DNA of 64,000 bases. Origin: Paenibacillus_AA sp045062745. GTDB lineage: Bacteria; Bacillota; Bacilli; Paenibacillales; NBRC-103111. The notes under the pieces were generated by a model that made no database searches, was not told the DNA's origin, and saw only the letters and a program-made list of their open reading frames with translations. Shown piece by piece: positions 7,852-16,767 of the stretch. How positions within the stretch are numbered: position 1 is the stretch's first letter; each line of letters begins with the position of its first letter. The position numbers and the translations under genes were made by a program. The stretch lies in contig NZ_JBJGED010000024.1 of the NCBI RefSeq assembly GCF_045062745.1, positions 60,543 through 124,542 on the forward strand, given 5' to 3'.

Positions 7852-9234
7852 TCAACCGAACGGGAACTTGAACCCTTTGCCCGGCTTGCCCATGCCGAAC
7901 TTGCCCTTCATGCCGCCCTTAGGGCCTTTCGGCCCCATCATGGAGGAGAACTGCTTCATCATCTTCCGCATGTCGTCGAACTGCTTGATGAGCCGGTTCA
8001 CATCCTGGAGCGTCGTCCCGCTGCCGGCGGCGATCCGCTTGCGGCGGCTCGCGTTCAGCAGCTCGGGCTTCTTCTTCTCTTCCTTCGTCATCGACTTCAC
8101 GATCGCCACGACGCGACCCATCTGCTTGTCGTCGACCTTGACGTCCTTCAAGCCCTTCATCTTGTTCGCGCCGGGCAGCATGTCTAGAATCTGGTCGATT
8201 GGACCCATCTTCTTGACTTGTTCCATCTGCTCCAGGAAATCCTCGAATGTGAATTCCGCCGTGCGCATCTTGCGCTCCATCTCGGCGGCCTTCTCGGCGT
8301 CGATCGTCGTCTGGGCTTTCTCGATCAGCGAAAGCATGTCGCCCATCCCGAGAATCCGCGAAGCCATCCGGTCCGGATAAAACGGTTCGAGCGCGTCGAT
8401 CTTTTCGCCCAAGGTGGCGAACTTGATCGGGCATCCGGTCACCGACTTGACGGAGAGTGCCGCCCCGCCCCGGGTGTCGCTGTCCAGCTTAGTGAGCACG
8501 ACGCCGGTCAATGTGAGCCGTTCGTTGAAGCTCTGGGCGACGTTCGCGGCTTCCTGCCCGGTCATCGCATCGACGACGAGCAGAATCTCGTCCGGCTTCG
8601 TCACCTGCTGAATGTTGCTCAGCTCTTCCATCAGTTGTTCGTCGATGTGGAGACGGCCGGCCGTATCGATGATCACATAGTCATGCCCATGCTCGCGGGC
8701 GTGCTCGAGACCCGCCCGCGCGATCTCCACCGGGCTTACTTGGTCGCCGAGTGTGAACACCGGTGCCTTGACTTGTTCACCCAGAATCTGCAGCTGCTTG
8801 ATCGCCGCAGGACGGTAAATGTCGCACGCGACAAGCAGCGGCCGGTGATTTTGCTTCAGCAGCAGCTTGGCGAGCTTCCCGGAGGAGGTCGTCTTCCCTG
8901 CCCCTTGCAAGCCCACCATCATGACGACGGTCGGAGGCTTGTTCGCCCGGGCGAGCTTCGCCTGCGTGCCGCCCATAAGCGCGGTCATTTCCTTATTCAC
9001 GATGTCGATCACGGCCATGCCCGGCGTGAAGCTCTTCAACACTTCCGTGCCGATCGCCTTCTCTTTCACCCTGGCCACGAAATCTTTCACTACTTTGAAG
9101 TTGACGTCGGCCTCCAGCAGGGCGAGCCGTACCTCGCGCATCGCTTCGGTGACGTCGTCTTCCGTCAGCTTGCCTTTGCTGCGCAGCTTGCTGAACACAT
9201 TTTGCAGCCGGTTCGACAATCCTTCGAATGCCAT
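7852..9234 (-). CDS. ffh: Signal recognition particle protein Ffh (SRP54)
   Basis: The protein subunit of SRP; it binds hydrophobic signal sequences on nascent chains together with the SRP RNA. The N domain (FEGLSNRLQNVFSKLRSKGK) is followed by the G domain with GLQGAGKTTSSGKLA near residue 108, DTAGR, and TKLDSDTRGG. The methionine-rich M domain occupies the C-terminal third, with the SRP RNA-binding sequence SRRKRIAAGSGTTLQDVNRL. The extreme C-terminus is Gly/Lys/Phe-rich and Met-rich. At 460 residues the length is typical. Preceded by ylxM, its conserved partner. Confidence 0.98.
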   Translation of the reverse strand: MAFEGLSNRLQNVFSKLRSKGKLTEDDVTEAMREVRLALLEADVNFKVVKDFVARVKEKAIGTEVLKSFTPGMAVIDIVNKEMTALMGGTQAKLARANKPPTVVMMVGLQGAGKTTSSGKLAKLLLKQNHRPLLVACDIYRPAAIKQLQILGEQVKAPVFTLGDQVSPVEIARAGLEHAREHGHDYVIIDTAGRLHIDEQLMEELSNIQQVTKPDEILLVVDAMTGQEAANVAQSFNERLTLTGVVLTKLDSDTRGGAALSVKSVTGCPIKFATLGEKIDALEPFYPDRMASRILGMGDMLSLIEKAQTTIDAEKAAEMERKMRTAEFTFEDFLEQMEQVKKMGPIDQILDMLPGANKMKGLKDVKVDDKQMGRVVAIVKSMTKEEKKKPELLNASRRKRIAAGSGTTLQDVNRLIKQFDDMRKMMKQFSSMMGPKGPKGGMKGKFGMGKPGKGFKFPFG

Positions 9235-9274
9235 CTGAGCACCCCCATTTCGGTTCGGAGTCCTGCACGTCTTG

Positions 9275-9625
9275 CTAATCTAGATTGTACAATTGTTGGA
9301 CCAGGGAGTTCAACTCGCGACCCGTGTCGCCCGGAGCCTCGGCCAGTTTAAGCTCGATGAGCCGGACAATGCGCCCCCGCTCCTCGTGCTTCGCCAGCAG
9401 CTGCAACTTCTGTTCCAGCTCCTCCAGCGTGACTTCCGCGCGTTTGATATGTTCATAGACCGCCTGCCGGCTGATCTCGAAATTCGCTGCAATCTCGCCA
9501 AGCGAGTAATCTTCGTGAAAATAAAAAGAAAGGAACGTGCGTTGCTTATCCGTCAGCAGCTGTCCGTAAAAGTCAAACAGCAGGTTAATGCGGTTCGTCT
9601 TCTCGAGCTGTCGTTCTTCCGTCAT
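9275..9625 (-). CDS. ylxM: YlxM family SRP-associated helix-turn-helix protein
   Basis: A 116-residue all-helical protein of the UPF0122/YlxM family. The sigma-factor-like helix-turn-helix is visible as YSLGEIAANFEISRQAVYEHIKRAE, written in pieces (SLGEIAANFEISRQAVYEH), preceded by LTDKQRTFLSFYFHEDYSL. In streptococci YlxM modulates SRP GTPase assembly with FtsY; the HTH suggests nucleic-acid contact. It is the first gene of the ffh operon, with a consensus promoter just upstream. Confidence 0.93.
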   Translation of the reverse strand: MTEERQLEKTNRINLLFDFYGQLLTDKQRTFLSFYFHEDYSLGEIAANFEISRQAVYEHIKRAEVTLEELEQKLQLLAKHEERGRIVRLIELKLAEAPGDTGRELNSLVQQLYNLD

Positions 9626-9677
9626 TCGTGTTCACTCCTCTGTAAAGGAAAAACACTTTACAACTTCAACCTAGATC

Positions 9678-9706
9678 ATAATACCGGGTTCGTTGCCTAT
9701 TGTCAA
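9678..9706 (-). promoter_or_regulatory. SigA-type promoter of the ylxM-ffh operon
   Basis: Reading the minus strand, TTGACA (9701-9706) and TATTAT (9678-9683) are separated by exactly 17 bases. The start codon of ylxM follows about 50 bases downstream. Confidence 0.85.
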
Positions 9707-9724
9707 GTAAAGTTCGTTGACAGC

Positions 9725-10519
9725 CTACCGGATCGACTCCAGAATCGGCTTAAACGCTTGCACCTCACCGTTAAAAGAATTAGCATCCCATTTCGAAAAA
9801 AGTGCAGCCACCGACAAACGGAAAACAACTGCCCTTACGATCATCTCCCTGTATAGCTGGGTATCGGGAAGCAAGCCTAACTCCGCCGCTTGGCAACCCT
9901 GCCAGGCGATACAATCGCAAACTAAAATGGCTTCCGCATACTCTACCGGGGCTACCGTAGGGGAAAAATCAATTATCAGCGGACTGAGCTGTGGATCAAA
10001 CAGGATGTTACCCGCCAAATCACCATGAACGATCTGCATCGTATAAGTTCGTTTCAGGCTTACCCTTTGAAGCAGGGGCACAATCACCTCATGGATTTCA
10101 TCGGGCATCTCCTTCGGTAATCGTTCCAGTTGCCACGCAATGCGGTGTCCTTGAGCCCAAGGATTGTCCGGATGCGGAAAACCTTGAACCGGAACCGACG
10201 CCAGATCACGGTGAAACAACCTCGATACTTGAAGCTTCTCTTCGATTCGGCCGCTTACGTGCTGTCCTTCCTCATAATGCGAGCAAGCCCAACCTTGATG
10301 GACGAACGTCCCGGATTTACTCCGAATAGGTTTCGATACTCGATAGCCCTCAGGATTCAATTCATCCATCCTAGTCAGCAACCATTCGACATGCCGGGCA
10401 TCTTCCACAGGTTTTAATACGCCTTGACCTATTCTAACCGATGTATGCTGTCCGCCCTCCAGCGGTACCAACTCTCCGCTCAGACGAAATGCCTTAACGA
10501 CCTCTCTGGAAAGCTCCAT
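9725..10519 (-). CDS. Aminoglycoside-phosphotransferase-like kinase of unknown substrate
   Basis: A 264-residue protein with the APH/choline-kinase fold. The Brenner catalytic motif is present as IVHGDLAGNILFD (residues about 165-177) and the metal-binding DFG equivalent as LIIDFSPTV. The N-terminal nucleotide-binding region (PLEGGQHTSVRIGQGVLKPV) is shorter than in resistance kinases. Such proteins phosphorylate hydroxyls of small molecules; the substrate cannot be told, and a resistance role should not be assumed. It lies between ftsY and ylxM, outside the usual content of this locus, and is bracketed by the ftsY terminator and the ylxM promoter, so it is its own transcription unit or an addition to this lineage. 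Confidence 0.75.
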   Translation of the reverse strand: MELSREVVKAFRLSGELVPLEGGQHTSVRIGQGVLKPVEDARHVEWLLTRMDELNPEGYRVSKPIRSKSGTFVHQGWACSHYEEGQHVSGRIEEKLQVSRLFHRDLASVPVQGFPHPDNPWAQGHRIAWQLERLPKEMPDEIHEVIVPLLQRVSLKRTYTMQIVHGDLAGNILFDPQLSPLIIDFSPTVAPVEYAEAILVCDCIAWQGCQAAELGLLPDTQLYREMIVRAVVFRLSVAALFSKWDANSFNGEVQAFKPILESIR

Positions 10520-10544
10520 CTTTCAACACCCCCGGCTACAATGA

Positions 10545-10578
10545 GAAAAAGGGACTGCACCAAGCGTGGCAGCCCCTT
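10545..10578 (-). terminator. Rho-independent terminator after ftsY
   Basis: On the minus strand GGGGCTGCC pairs with a following GCAGTCCC across a short loop and runs into TTTTTC. It lies eleven bases beyond the ftsY stop and separates the smc-ftsY unit from the kinase-like gene. Confidence 0.8.
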
Positions 10579-10588
10579 CATGACTCGG

Positions 10589-11578
10589 TTATTCCTCGTT
10601 CGTCTCGGCGGCGATCAGCCCCGCGAACAGCGCATGCACGAACTGATCGGAATCGAAATCCTGCAGATCGTCCATCTTCTCGCCCAGCCCGACGAGCTTG
10701 ACCGGCAGCGACAGCTCCTGGCGAATCGCGATGACGATACCGCCCTTGGCCGTGCTGTCCAGCTTCGTCAGCACGAGGCCGGTGACGCCGGTCTTCTCGC
10801 CGAACAGCTTCGCTTGGCTTAGGGCGTTCTGCCCCGTCGTCGCGTCGATGACGAGCAGCACTTCATGCGGAGCGTCGGGAATCTCCCGGCCGATGACGCG
10901 GTAAATTTTGTTCAGCTCGTCCATCAGGTTGGCCTTGTTCTGCAGCCGGCCTGCCGTGTCGCACAGCAGGATGTCCGCCTTCCGCGTCTTCGCCGCCTGA
11001 ATGGCGTCGAACATGACGGCGGCCGGATCGGAGCCGGGCTGCTGCTTGATGACGTCAACGCCGACCCGCTTCCCCCAAACTTCCAGCTGATCGATGGCCG
11101 CGGCGCGGAACGTATCTCCCGCGGCCAACAATACGTGTTTGCCCTGCTGCTTGTACCGGTGTGCGAGCTTGCCGATCGTCGTCGTCTTGCCGACTCCGTT
11201 CACGCCGACGAACAGGATGACGGTCAAGCCGCTCTCCGCCAGGCGCAGCTCGGAGCTCTGGTCGTCCTTGAGCAGCCCGACCAGCTTCTCGGACAAGATC
11301 GGCTGCAGCTCGGCCGGCTGCTCGATCTTGCGCTTGCGGACTTCCGCCCGCAGCTCTTCGATCAGCTTGACGACGGTATTCACCCCGACGTCCGCGCCGA
11401 TCAATATTTCCTCCAGCTCCTCATAAAACTCTTCGTCGATTTTTTTGCGGCGCGTAATGAGGTCCTCGACTTTCTCGACGAACGCGGACCGCGTCTTAGA
11501 CAAGCCTTCCTTGAACTTTTGCGTCACCGCTTCGGTTTTGCTCGAGATGCTCTCGCGCAGCTTTTTGAAAAAACTCAT
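10589..11578 (-). CDS. ftsY: Signal recognition particle receptor FtsY
   Basis: Membrane-associated GTPase that docks SRP-ribosome complexes at the translocon. The 329 residues lack the long acidic A domain of E. coli, as usual in Firmicutes, and comprise the N domain (FFKKLRESISSKTEAVTQKF, with an amphipathic N-terminal helix for lipid binding) and G domain: GVNGVGKTTTIGKLAHRYK, DTAGRLQNKANLMDEL, TKLDSTAKGGIVIAI and GLGEKMDDLQ. It follows smc by 44 bases and is followed by a terminator. Confidence 0.98.
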   Translation of the reverse strand: MSFFKKLRESISSKTEAVTQKFKEGLSKTRSAFVEKVEDLITRRKKIDEEFYEELEEILIGADVGVNTVVKLIEELRAEVRKRKIEQPAELQPILSEKLVGLLKDDQSSELRLAESGLTVILFVGVNGVGKTTTIGKLAHRYKQQGKHVLLAAGDTFRAAAIDQLEVWGKRVGVDVIKQQPGSDPAAVMFDAIQAAKTRKADILLCDTAGRLQNKANLMDELNKIYRVIGREIPDAPHEVLLVIDATTGQNALSQAKLFGEKTGVTGLVLTKLDSTAKGGIVIAIRQELSLPVKLVGLGEKMDDLQDFDSDQFVHALFAGLIAAETNEE

Positions 11579-11622
11579 CCGGATTGATCCTCCAACTGGA
11601 TAATAACTTCACGTGAACTAGC

Positions 11623-14600
11623 TTATGCGGAGATCGCGCTTTCCTCGTCCAACCGGACGGAGACGAGCTTGGATACGCCGCCTTCCTCCATCGTCACACC
11701 GTACAGAACGTCGGCGGATTCCATCGTGCCCTTGCGGTGGGTCACGACGATGAACTGCGTCTCGCCGCTGAACTCGCGCAAGTAGTCGGCGAAACGGGAC
11801 ACGTTCGCCTCGTCCAGCGCCGCCTCGACCTCGTCGAGCACGCAGAACGGCACGGGCTTCACCCGCAGGATCGAGAACAACAGCGCCATGGCGGTGAGCG
11901 CCCGCTCTCCCCCGGACAACAGCTGGAGATTTTGCAGCTTCTTCCCGGGCGGCTGCGCCACGATCTCGATGCCGGTCTCGAGCAGCTGGGACGGCTCCGA
12001 CAAGATCAAGTCCGCCCGGCCCCCGCCGAACAGCTTGGCGAACACGACGACGAACTGCTCGCGAATCGCCTCGAACGTCGTCCGGAACCGCTTGGACATT
12101 TCGTCGTCCATCTCGCGGATCACTTGGTACAGCGTCGTTTTGGCCTCGATGAGGTCGCGCTTTTGCCCCGCGAGGAACTCATAGCGCTCGCTGACCCGCT
12201 GGAACTCCTCGATCGCGCCCAAGTTCACGTCGCCGAGCGAGGCGATTTGGCGCTTCAGATCGCGCACTTGATTCTGCGTCCCGGCGATATCCTCCGGCAC
12301 GGGATACCGCTCCTTCGCCAGCTCATAGCTCATTTCATAATCTTCGCCGAGCTTCTTGAGCAAGTTCTCGAGCTCCACGTCGAGACGGTTGACCCGGATG
12401 TCGGTCTGCCGGATTTGATCCTCGACGTGCTTCAGCTGCAGCCGCTGCTCCCGCGTCTTGCTCTCCTCCAGATCGAGCTGGAGTTGGCTGCGCGACCGCT
12501 CGGCCCGCTTGAACTCGATCTGCTCGGTCGAGCTCGATTTCTTGATGCGCAAGTCGTTCAGCTGCTCGATCTGCTGCACGGTCATTTGCTCGTTCGTTCG
12601 CGCGTCCTCGTCCATCTGCTGCAGCATGCGCTCGTTGACGCCGTGTTCGCGCAGCAGCGCGTCCAGATCTTCCTGGAATCGGACGATCTGGCTGTCCAGC
12701 GACTGTTTCTCCTGCGTCGTCGAAGCTACGCTGACTTTCAAGGTCGTCAGCTGAGATTGCAGCTCCTCCTTGGCCAGCTCCTTCTCCTTGCGCGCCAGCT
12801 CCGCCTCGCGGATCGCTTGCTGCAGCTCTACCTCCCGCTGCTCTGCGAGGGTGAGCGATTCGGCGGCCAGCTTGCGCTTCGCCGTATGCTCCCGCTGCTC
12901 GCCGGAGAGCGAGCCGCGGTCCTGCGAATATAACGCCACATGGTCTTCGGCGTTTTTCAGCTCGGTCTGCAGACCGCTCAATTCCGAGCGGATCTGCTGC
13001 TCCTCGAGCCGCTGCTTTTCGCCGAGCGCCCGAAGCGCTTCCAACGCCTCGCCGCCTTGGGCCATATCGCGCCGCAGTTGATCCCATTTCCCGCGCAGCT
13101 CCTCCAGCTGGCGCTCCGCGGAGGCAACCTCGCGATCCATCTCCTCGATTTGGCGCTGACGGCCGAGGAGACTCGTCGTCTTCTTCTGCAGGCTGCCCCC
13201 CGTCATCGAGCCGCCCGGGTTGACGACGTCGCCCTCAAGCGTGACGACGCGGTACCGATACTGGCAACGGGCGGCGATGCGATTCGCGTCCTCGAGCGAC
13301 TTGGCGATCACGACGTGGCCGAGCAAGCTGCTCATGATCGAGCTGTACGTGTCGGAGAACCGGATCAGGTCGACGGCGATGCCGACATAGCCGTCCAGCT
13401 TGGTGATGCTCGCCCGGTCATGGTCGGCTATCGACCGGCCCCGGATGACATCGAGCGGAAGGAAGGTGGCGCGCCCGAACTGCTTGCGCTTCAGGAACGC
13501 AATGGCTTCCCGGCCCAACGCTTCGTTCTCGACGACGATGTTCTGCATCGCTGCACCGAGCGCGGTCTCGATCGCGAGCTCCACCTCGGCCGGCACATGG
13601 ACCAGCTCCGCGATCGCTCCGTGGATGCCCCGCAGCCCGTCGGATCGATTTTTGGCCTTCAGCACTTCCTTGACGCCGTGGGCGAACCCGTCGTAATCGT
13701 TCTGCAGCTCCCGCATCGTATCCCGGCGCGAGACGAGCGCGTCGATCTTCTGCTCCCACTTGCGCACCATCCCCTGCATCTCGCCGAGGAGGTCCTGCTT
13801 CGCCTTCAGCTCCTGGCTCAGCGCCACATACTGATCGCGGCTCTCATCGAGCTGGCGCGCCAGCTCCTGCTCGTGCTGCACGAGCGTCTCGCGGCGCTCC
13901 GTCAGCGTCGCAAGCGCCGAGGTCCACTTGGCCTCGTCCTCGCCCATCCGCTCCATCCGGCGGTCGAGCGATTCCAGATGCTGATCGGCGAACCGGATTT
14001 CGTTGCGGTATTGCGCCATCTGGTTCAGCGTGTCGAGCAGCTCCGCCTTCAGGCGCTCCTCCGTCTCGCTGCTCACGCCTCCCGCTACGCCGAGGAGACG
14101 GTCTTCCTCCGCGGATAGCGTCCCGGCCAGCTCGGTCAGCCGCTCGGCCAGCACCGCCTGCTTGTCCCGGTAGGCCGTGAGCTCCGCTTCCTTCTCCGCG
14201 ATCCGCTCGGCTTGCTGGTTCACCGTCTGTTCCAGCTGAGCCCGGTTGCGCGCCAAGTTCGCGGTCCGCTCTTTCAGCACCTCACCCTGGCCTTCGCACT
14301 TCTCATATTCCTCGCTCAGGCGGAGGATCGTCTCGTGGAGCTGCTCGATCTCCTCCTCCAGCTTGCGGATGGCTAGCCGGTCCTTCTCGAGCTGCGCGTC
14401 ATGCAGGCTCACGACGCTCGCCAGCTCCAGCTCCTGCTTCTGCAACGCCTTCAGCTTCTCGCTCTCCTCGGTCCACGTCCGGTGGATCGACTCGATCTGA
14501 TGCACGTACATCGACACTTCGCCCGTCTTCAGCTGCTCCTTGAGCTGTTTGTACAGCACAGCCTTCTCGGACTGGGTGCGCAGGGGGTCGAGTTGATCCT

Positions 14601-15195
14601 CCAGCTCGGACACGAGATCGTGAATCCGCAGCAAATTTTGCTCCGTCTCCCCGAGCTTCTTCTCCGCCTCGCGTTTGCGCGACTTGTACTTCACGATGCC
14701 CGAAGCTTCCTCGAAAATGCCGCGGCGATCCTCGGAACGCGTACTTAAGATTTCCTCGATCCGGCCCTGCCCGATAATCGAATACGCTTCCTTCCCGATC
14801 CCGGTATCCATGAACAGTTCGGTAATATCTTTCAGTCGGCAAGCTTGCTTGTTAATAAAATATTCGCTGTCCCCGCTGCGATGAATGCGCCGGGTGACCG
14901 TCACTTCGTTAAAATCGAGCGGCAGCGCTTGATCCGCATTGTCCAGCGTAAGCGACACTTCCCCGTAATTCACCGCTTTGCGGCTGTCGCTTCCCGCGAA
15001 GATAATGTCCTCCATCTTGCCGCCGCGCAGCGACCGGGCGCTCTGCTCGCCCAGCACCCAACGGATGGAATCGGAGATGTTGCTCTTCCCGCTGCCGTTC
15101 GGTCCGACAACGGCGGTAATGCCTTGCACGAACTCCAGCTCGGTCTTATCGGCGAACGACTTGAACCCCGCCAGCTCCAACCGTTTTAGATACAT
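11623..15195 (-). CDS. smc: Chromosome partition protein Smc
   Basis: The 1190-residue condensin ATPase. The N-terminal head has the Walker A GPNGSGKSNISDSIRW near residue 32. Two long coiled-coil arms flank a hinge at about residues 520-640 (GIHGAIAELVHVPAEVELAI, then the glycine-rich GGSMTGGSLQKK segment). The C-terminal head carries the ABC signature LSGGERALTAMAL and Walker B CVLDEVEAALDE. With ScpA and ScpB it organises and separates origins. In most Firmicutes it directly follows rnc; here 26 kb of contractile-injection genes lie between, and smc is served by a promoter at about 15234-15242. Confidence 0.98.
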   Translation of the reverse strand: MYLKRLELAGFKSFADKTELEFVQGITAVVGPNGSGKSNISDSIRWVLGEQSARSLRGGKMEDIIFAGSDSRKAVNYGEVSLTLDNADQALPLDFNEVTVTRRIHRSGDSEYFINKQACRLKDITELFMDTGIGKEAYSIIGQGRIEEILSTRSEDRRGIFEEASGIVKYKSRKREAEKKLGETEQNLLRIHDLVSELEDQLDPLRTQSEKAVLYKQLKEQLKTGEVSMYVHQIESIHRTWTEESEKLKALQKQELELASVVSLHDAQLEKDRLAIRKLEEEIEQLHETILRLSEEYEKCEGQGEVLKERTANLARNRAQLEQTVNQQAERIAEKEAELTAYRDKQAVLAERLTELAGTLSAEEDRLLGVAGGVSSETEERLKAELLDTLNQMAQYRNEIRFADQHLESLDRRMERMGEDEAKWTSALATLTERRETLVQHEQELARQLDESRDQYVALSQELKAKQDLLGEMQGMVRKWEQKIDALVSRRDTMRELQNDYDGFAHGVKEVLKAKNRSDGLRGIHGAIAELVHVPAEVELAIETALGAAMQNIVVENEALGREAIAFLKRKQFGRATFLPLDVIRGRSIADHDRASITKLDGYVGIAVDLIRFSDTYSSIMSSLLGHVVIAKSLEDANRIAARCQYRYRVVTLEGDVVNPGGSMTGGSLQKKTTSLLGRQRQIEEMDREVASAERQLEELRGKWDQLRRDMAQGGEALEALRALGEKQRLEEQQIRSELSGLQTELKNAEDHVALYSQDRGSLSGEQREHTAKRKLAAESLTLAEQREVELQQAIREAELARKEKELAKEELQSQLTTLKVSVASTTQEKQSLDSQIVRFQEDLDALLREHGVNERMLQQMDEDARTNEQMTVQQIEQLNDLRIKKSSSTEQIEFKRAERSRSQLQLDLEESKTREQRLQLKHVEDQIRQTDIRVNRLDVELENLLKKLGEDYEMSYELAKERYPVPEDIAGTQNQVRDLKRQIASLGDVNLGAIEEFQRVSERYEFLAGQKRDLIEAKTTLYQVIREMDDEMSKRFRTTFEAIREQFVVVFAKLFGGGRADLILSEPSQLLETGIEIVAQPPGKKLQNLQLLSGGERALTAMALLFSILRVKPVPFCVLDEVEAALDEANVSRFADYLREFSGETQFIVVTHRKGTMESADVLYGVTMEEGGVSKLVSVRLDEESAISA

Positions 15196-15233
15196 TCCTT
15201 ACCCTCCAAACTTGCCCATATCCATTACTCCCC

Positions 15234-15242
15234 ATTATAACA
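15234..15242 (-). promoter_or_regulatory. Extended -10 promoter of smc
   Basis: The minus strand reads TGTTATAATGG 40 bases before the smc start codon: TATAAT at 15234-15239 with a TG one base upstream. No good -35 is seen; the matching position falls in a 20-base element repeated at 15249-15270 and 15319-15340. This gives smc its own transcription start downstream of the injection-system genes. Confidence 0.65.
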
Positions 15243-15248
15243 CAAAAC

Positions 15249-15340
15249 TTCCCCACAAAGTGAGGTTGACCTTCGAAGCATACTCCTCGGCGAAGCCCCT
15301 TTGCGGGGACCCCCGGATTTTCCCCTCGAAGTGAGGTTGG
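15249..15340 (-). repeat. Imperfect direct repeat in the smc upstream region
   Basis: Two copies in the same orientation, at 15249-15270 and 15319-15340, agree at about 17 of 21 positions (minus strand CAACCTCACTT-x-GxGGGGAA). The centres are 70 bases apart, and the proximal copy covers the -35 region of the smc promoter. The rest of 15196-15450 holds no gene I can support; it is GC-rich, with small inverted repeats (for instance CCCC..GGGG at about 15297-15307) and no obvious U-tract terminator for the injection-system operon. Confidence 0.5.
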
Positions 15341-15450
15341 CCTAAAAGCAAGAAGAACCTCTGGAGCAAGAGCGCTCGCAGGGGTCCTTTGGCGTTGAGG
15401 CAAGTTTGTTGGCGTGTACAACTCGATTGGAATGTAGCGGGGTTTCACCC

Positions 15451-16746
15451 CTACCTCGGTACAGGCATACTGCCGTAAAACATAGACCAGAGGGCCTGCC
15501 GGTTCGCCAACACCCACTGTCCGATAGAGGCCTCGTCCAGGCTTCTCCAAAAAAGCATCCCGGTAGTCGGCACGGCTGAACCGGCGCCCTTCTCCAGCAT
15601 CTCTCGCTGGTCAATCAAATAATCCGCCACATCCTCGGGAACCGGATTGGGCACTACCCCGTCCCGCATCACCCGCTTCATGAAATGAAACATCGGCCAG
15701 CCGCCGGGCTCGCTGCTCATCTCGAGCGGGAACCCGGTATGCGCGGAAACCACATTCAGCTCATGCAAATGCCGTGACAAAATAGCGGTCACATGGGTCA
15801 AAATCGCTTGAGTGAGCGGGACCAAATACAGGTTGGCGTAAAGTCCCATATGGGCGGACAGTCCAATCAGCGTTCCGCCCGAGCTGAATACACCGGCCAT
15901 CGCGTTGATCCCGTTAGCCGCGGTCACCAGCTCGGTCGGACCTTGAATATTCGCCAAGCTATACATCATGTTAGCCGCAGCCAGTGTTTTGTTGATCACG
16001 CTGATCATTTCGGTGTAGCGGGATACCGCCGGGATCGTTCCCCCGCGCGCCTCCGCGATCGCCTCCGCCATATTGCGAGCCAGCTCTTGTACGCCTAACC
16101 CAATGTCCGTGGCCGTACCGATATAGTTGGCCGCTTGGGCAATCGCATTCTCGTCGCCGCTTAAGAAGGCGCTTCGCATCTGGTCGCGCATAGCATCCCG
16201 CTGCTCAAGAAGACGAGTTCCCGCCTGAGCGAGCGCGTTCTTGGCGGACTCCAGATTTCGTTCAATGCGTTCACGCTTATAAGCTTGAAGATTCGTTCGG
16301 AGCCGGAGCAGTTCCTCGTACCAAGCCGCGGCTTGGCTCGCCGTTATGGAGTCTATCGGTTCCTCTCTCCGGCCCAGCAAATAGGGCTGCAGCAGCTGAA
16401 TGCCGTTCAGCCATTCTTCACATTCGGCGCGAATCGGGGCGCCTTCCTCTACTTCATCCAGCTGCCGGCGCAAATCGTTCGCAAGCGTCAGGCTGATGGA
16501 AAGCAGCTGGCCGTAAGTTTGCGGGGCATACGGGCCAAATCGGGCGGGGCTCCCCTGAGCCGTCTGGGCGGCATTGGTATCGATCCGATTTTGGATCAGC
16601 TGCTGCATGGCTTGATTACCGATTCTTTGCTGCATCTGCACGATCGGAACATGGGCACGATCCGATCCGTTCATCCCGGCTCGGGACGACTCTTCGGCAT
16701 TCCGTTGCCGACCCGTTCTAGCCACCTGTTCGTACTGGCTTCCCAT
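15451..16746 (-). CDS. Putative injection-system cargo protein 1 (GNQAM N-terminal motif)
   Basis: A 431-residue protein of unknown function, last gene of the contractile-injection operon. The N-terminal 60 residues are polar and then show VQMQQRIGNQAMQQLIQNR, nearly the same as in the neighbouring gene; this GNQA(M/V)xxL motif is common near the N-terminus of DUF4157-type and other toxins encoded in eCIS loci. The middle is strongly helical (residues about 130-240), followed by two hydrophobic, Gly/Ala-rich segments (about 270-330) that could insert into membranes. No catalytic motif, signal peptide or DUF4157 HExxH is seen. Cargo status is inferred from motif and position; it could instead be a structural accessory such as a helical tube-lumen protein. 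Confidence 0.6.
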   Translation of the reverse strand: MGSQYEQVARTGRQRNAEESSRAGMNGSDRAHVPIVQMQQRIGNQAMQQLIQNRIDTNAAQTAQGSPARFGPYAPQTYGQLLSISLTLANDLRRQLDEVEEGAPIRAECEEWLNGIQLLQPYLLGRREEPIDSITASQAAAWYEELLRLRTNLQAYKRERIERNLESAKNALAQAGTRLLEQRDAMRDQMRSAFLSGDENAIAQAANYIGTATDIGLGVQELARNMAEAIAEARGGTIPAVSRYTEMISVINKTLAAANMMYSLANIQGPTELVTAANGINAMAGVFSSGGTLIGLSAHMGLYANLYLVPLTQAILTHVTAILSRHLHELNVVSAHTGFPLEMSSEPGGWPMFHFMKRVMRDGVVPNPVPEDVADYLIDQREMLEKGAGSAVPTTGMLFWRSLDEASIGQWVLANRQALWSMFYGSMPVPR

Positions 16747-16767
16747 AACGGCACAGCCCCTTACTCA

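Noticed and set aside
11737..12933. 398-codon plus-strand open frame opposite smc
   Set aside because: His/Leu/Arg-rich antisense of a coiled-coil gene, with no homology or ribosome site.
15146..15550. Open frame of 134 codons across the smc/injection-island gap
   Set aside because: Overlaps both flanking genes, has no ribosome site or similarity and covers the smc promoter.
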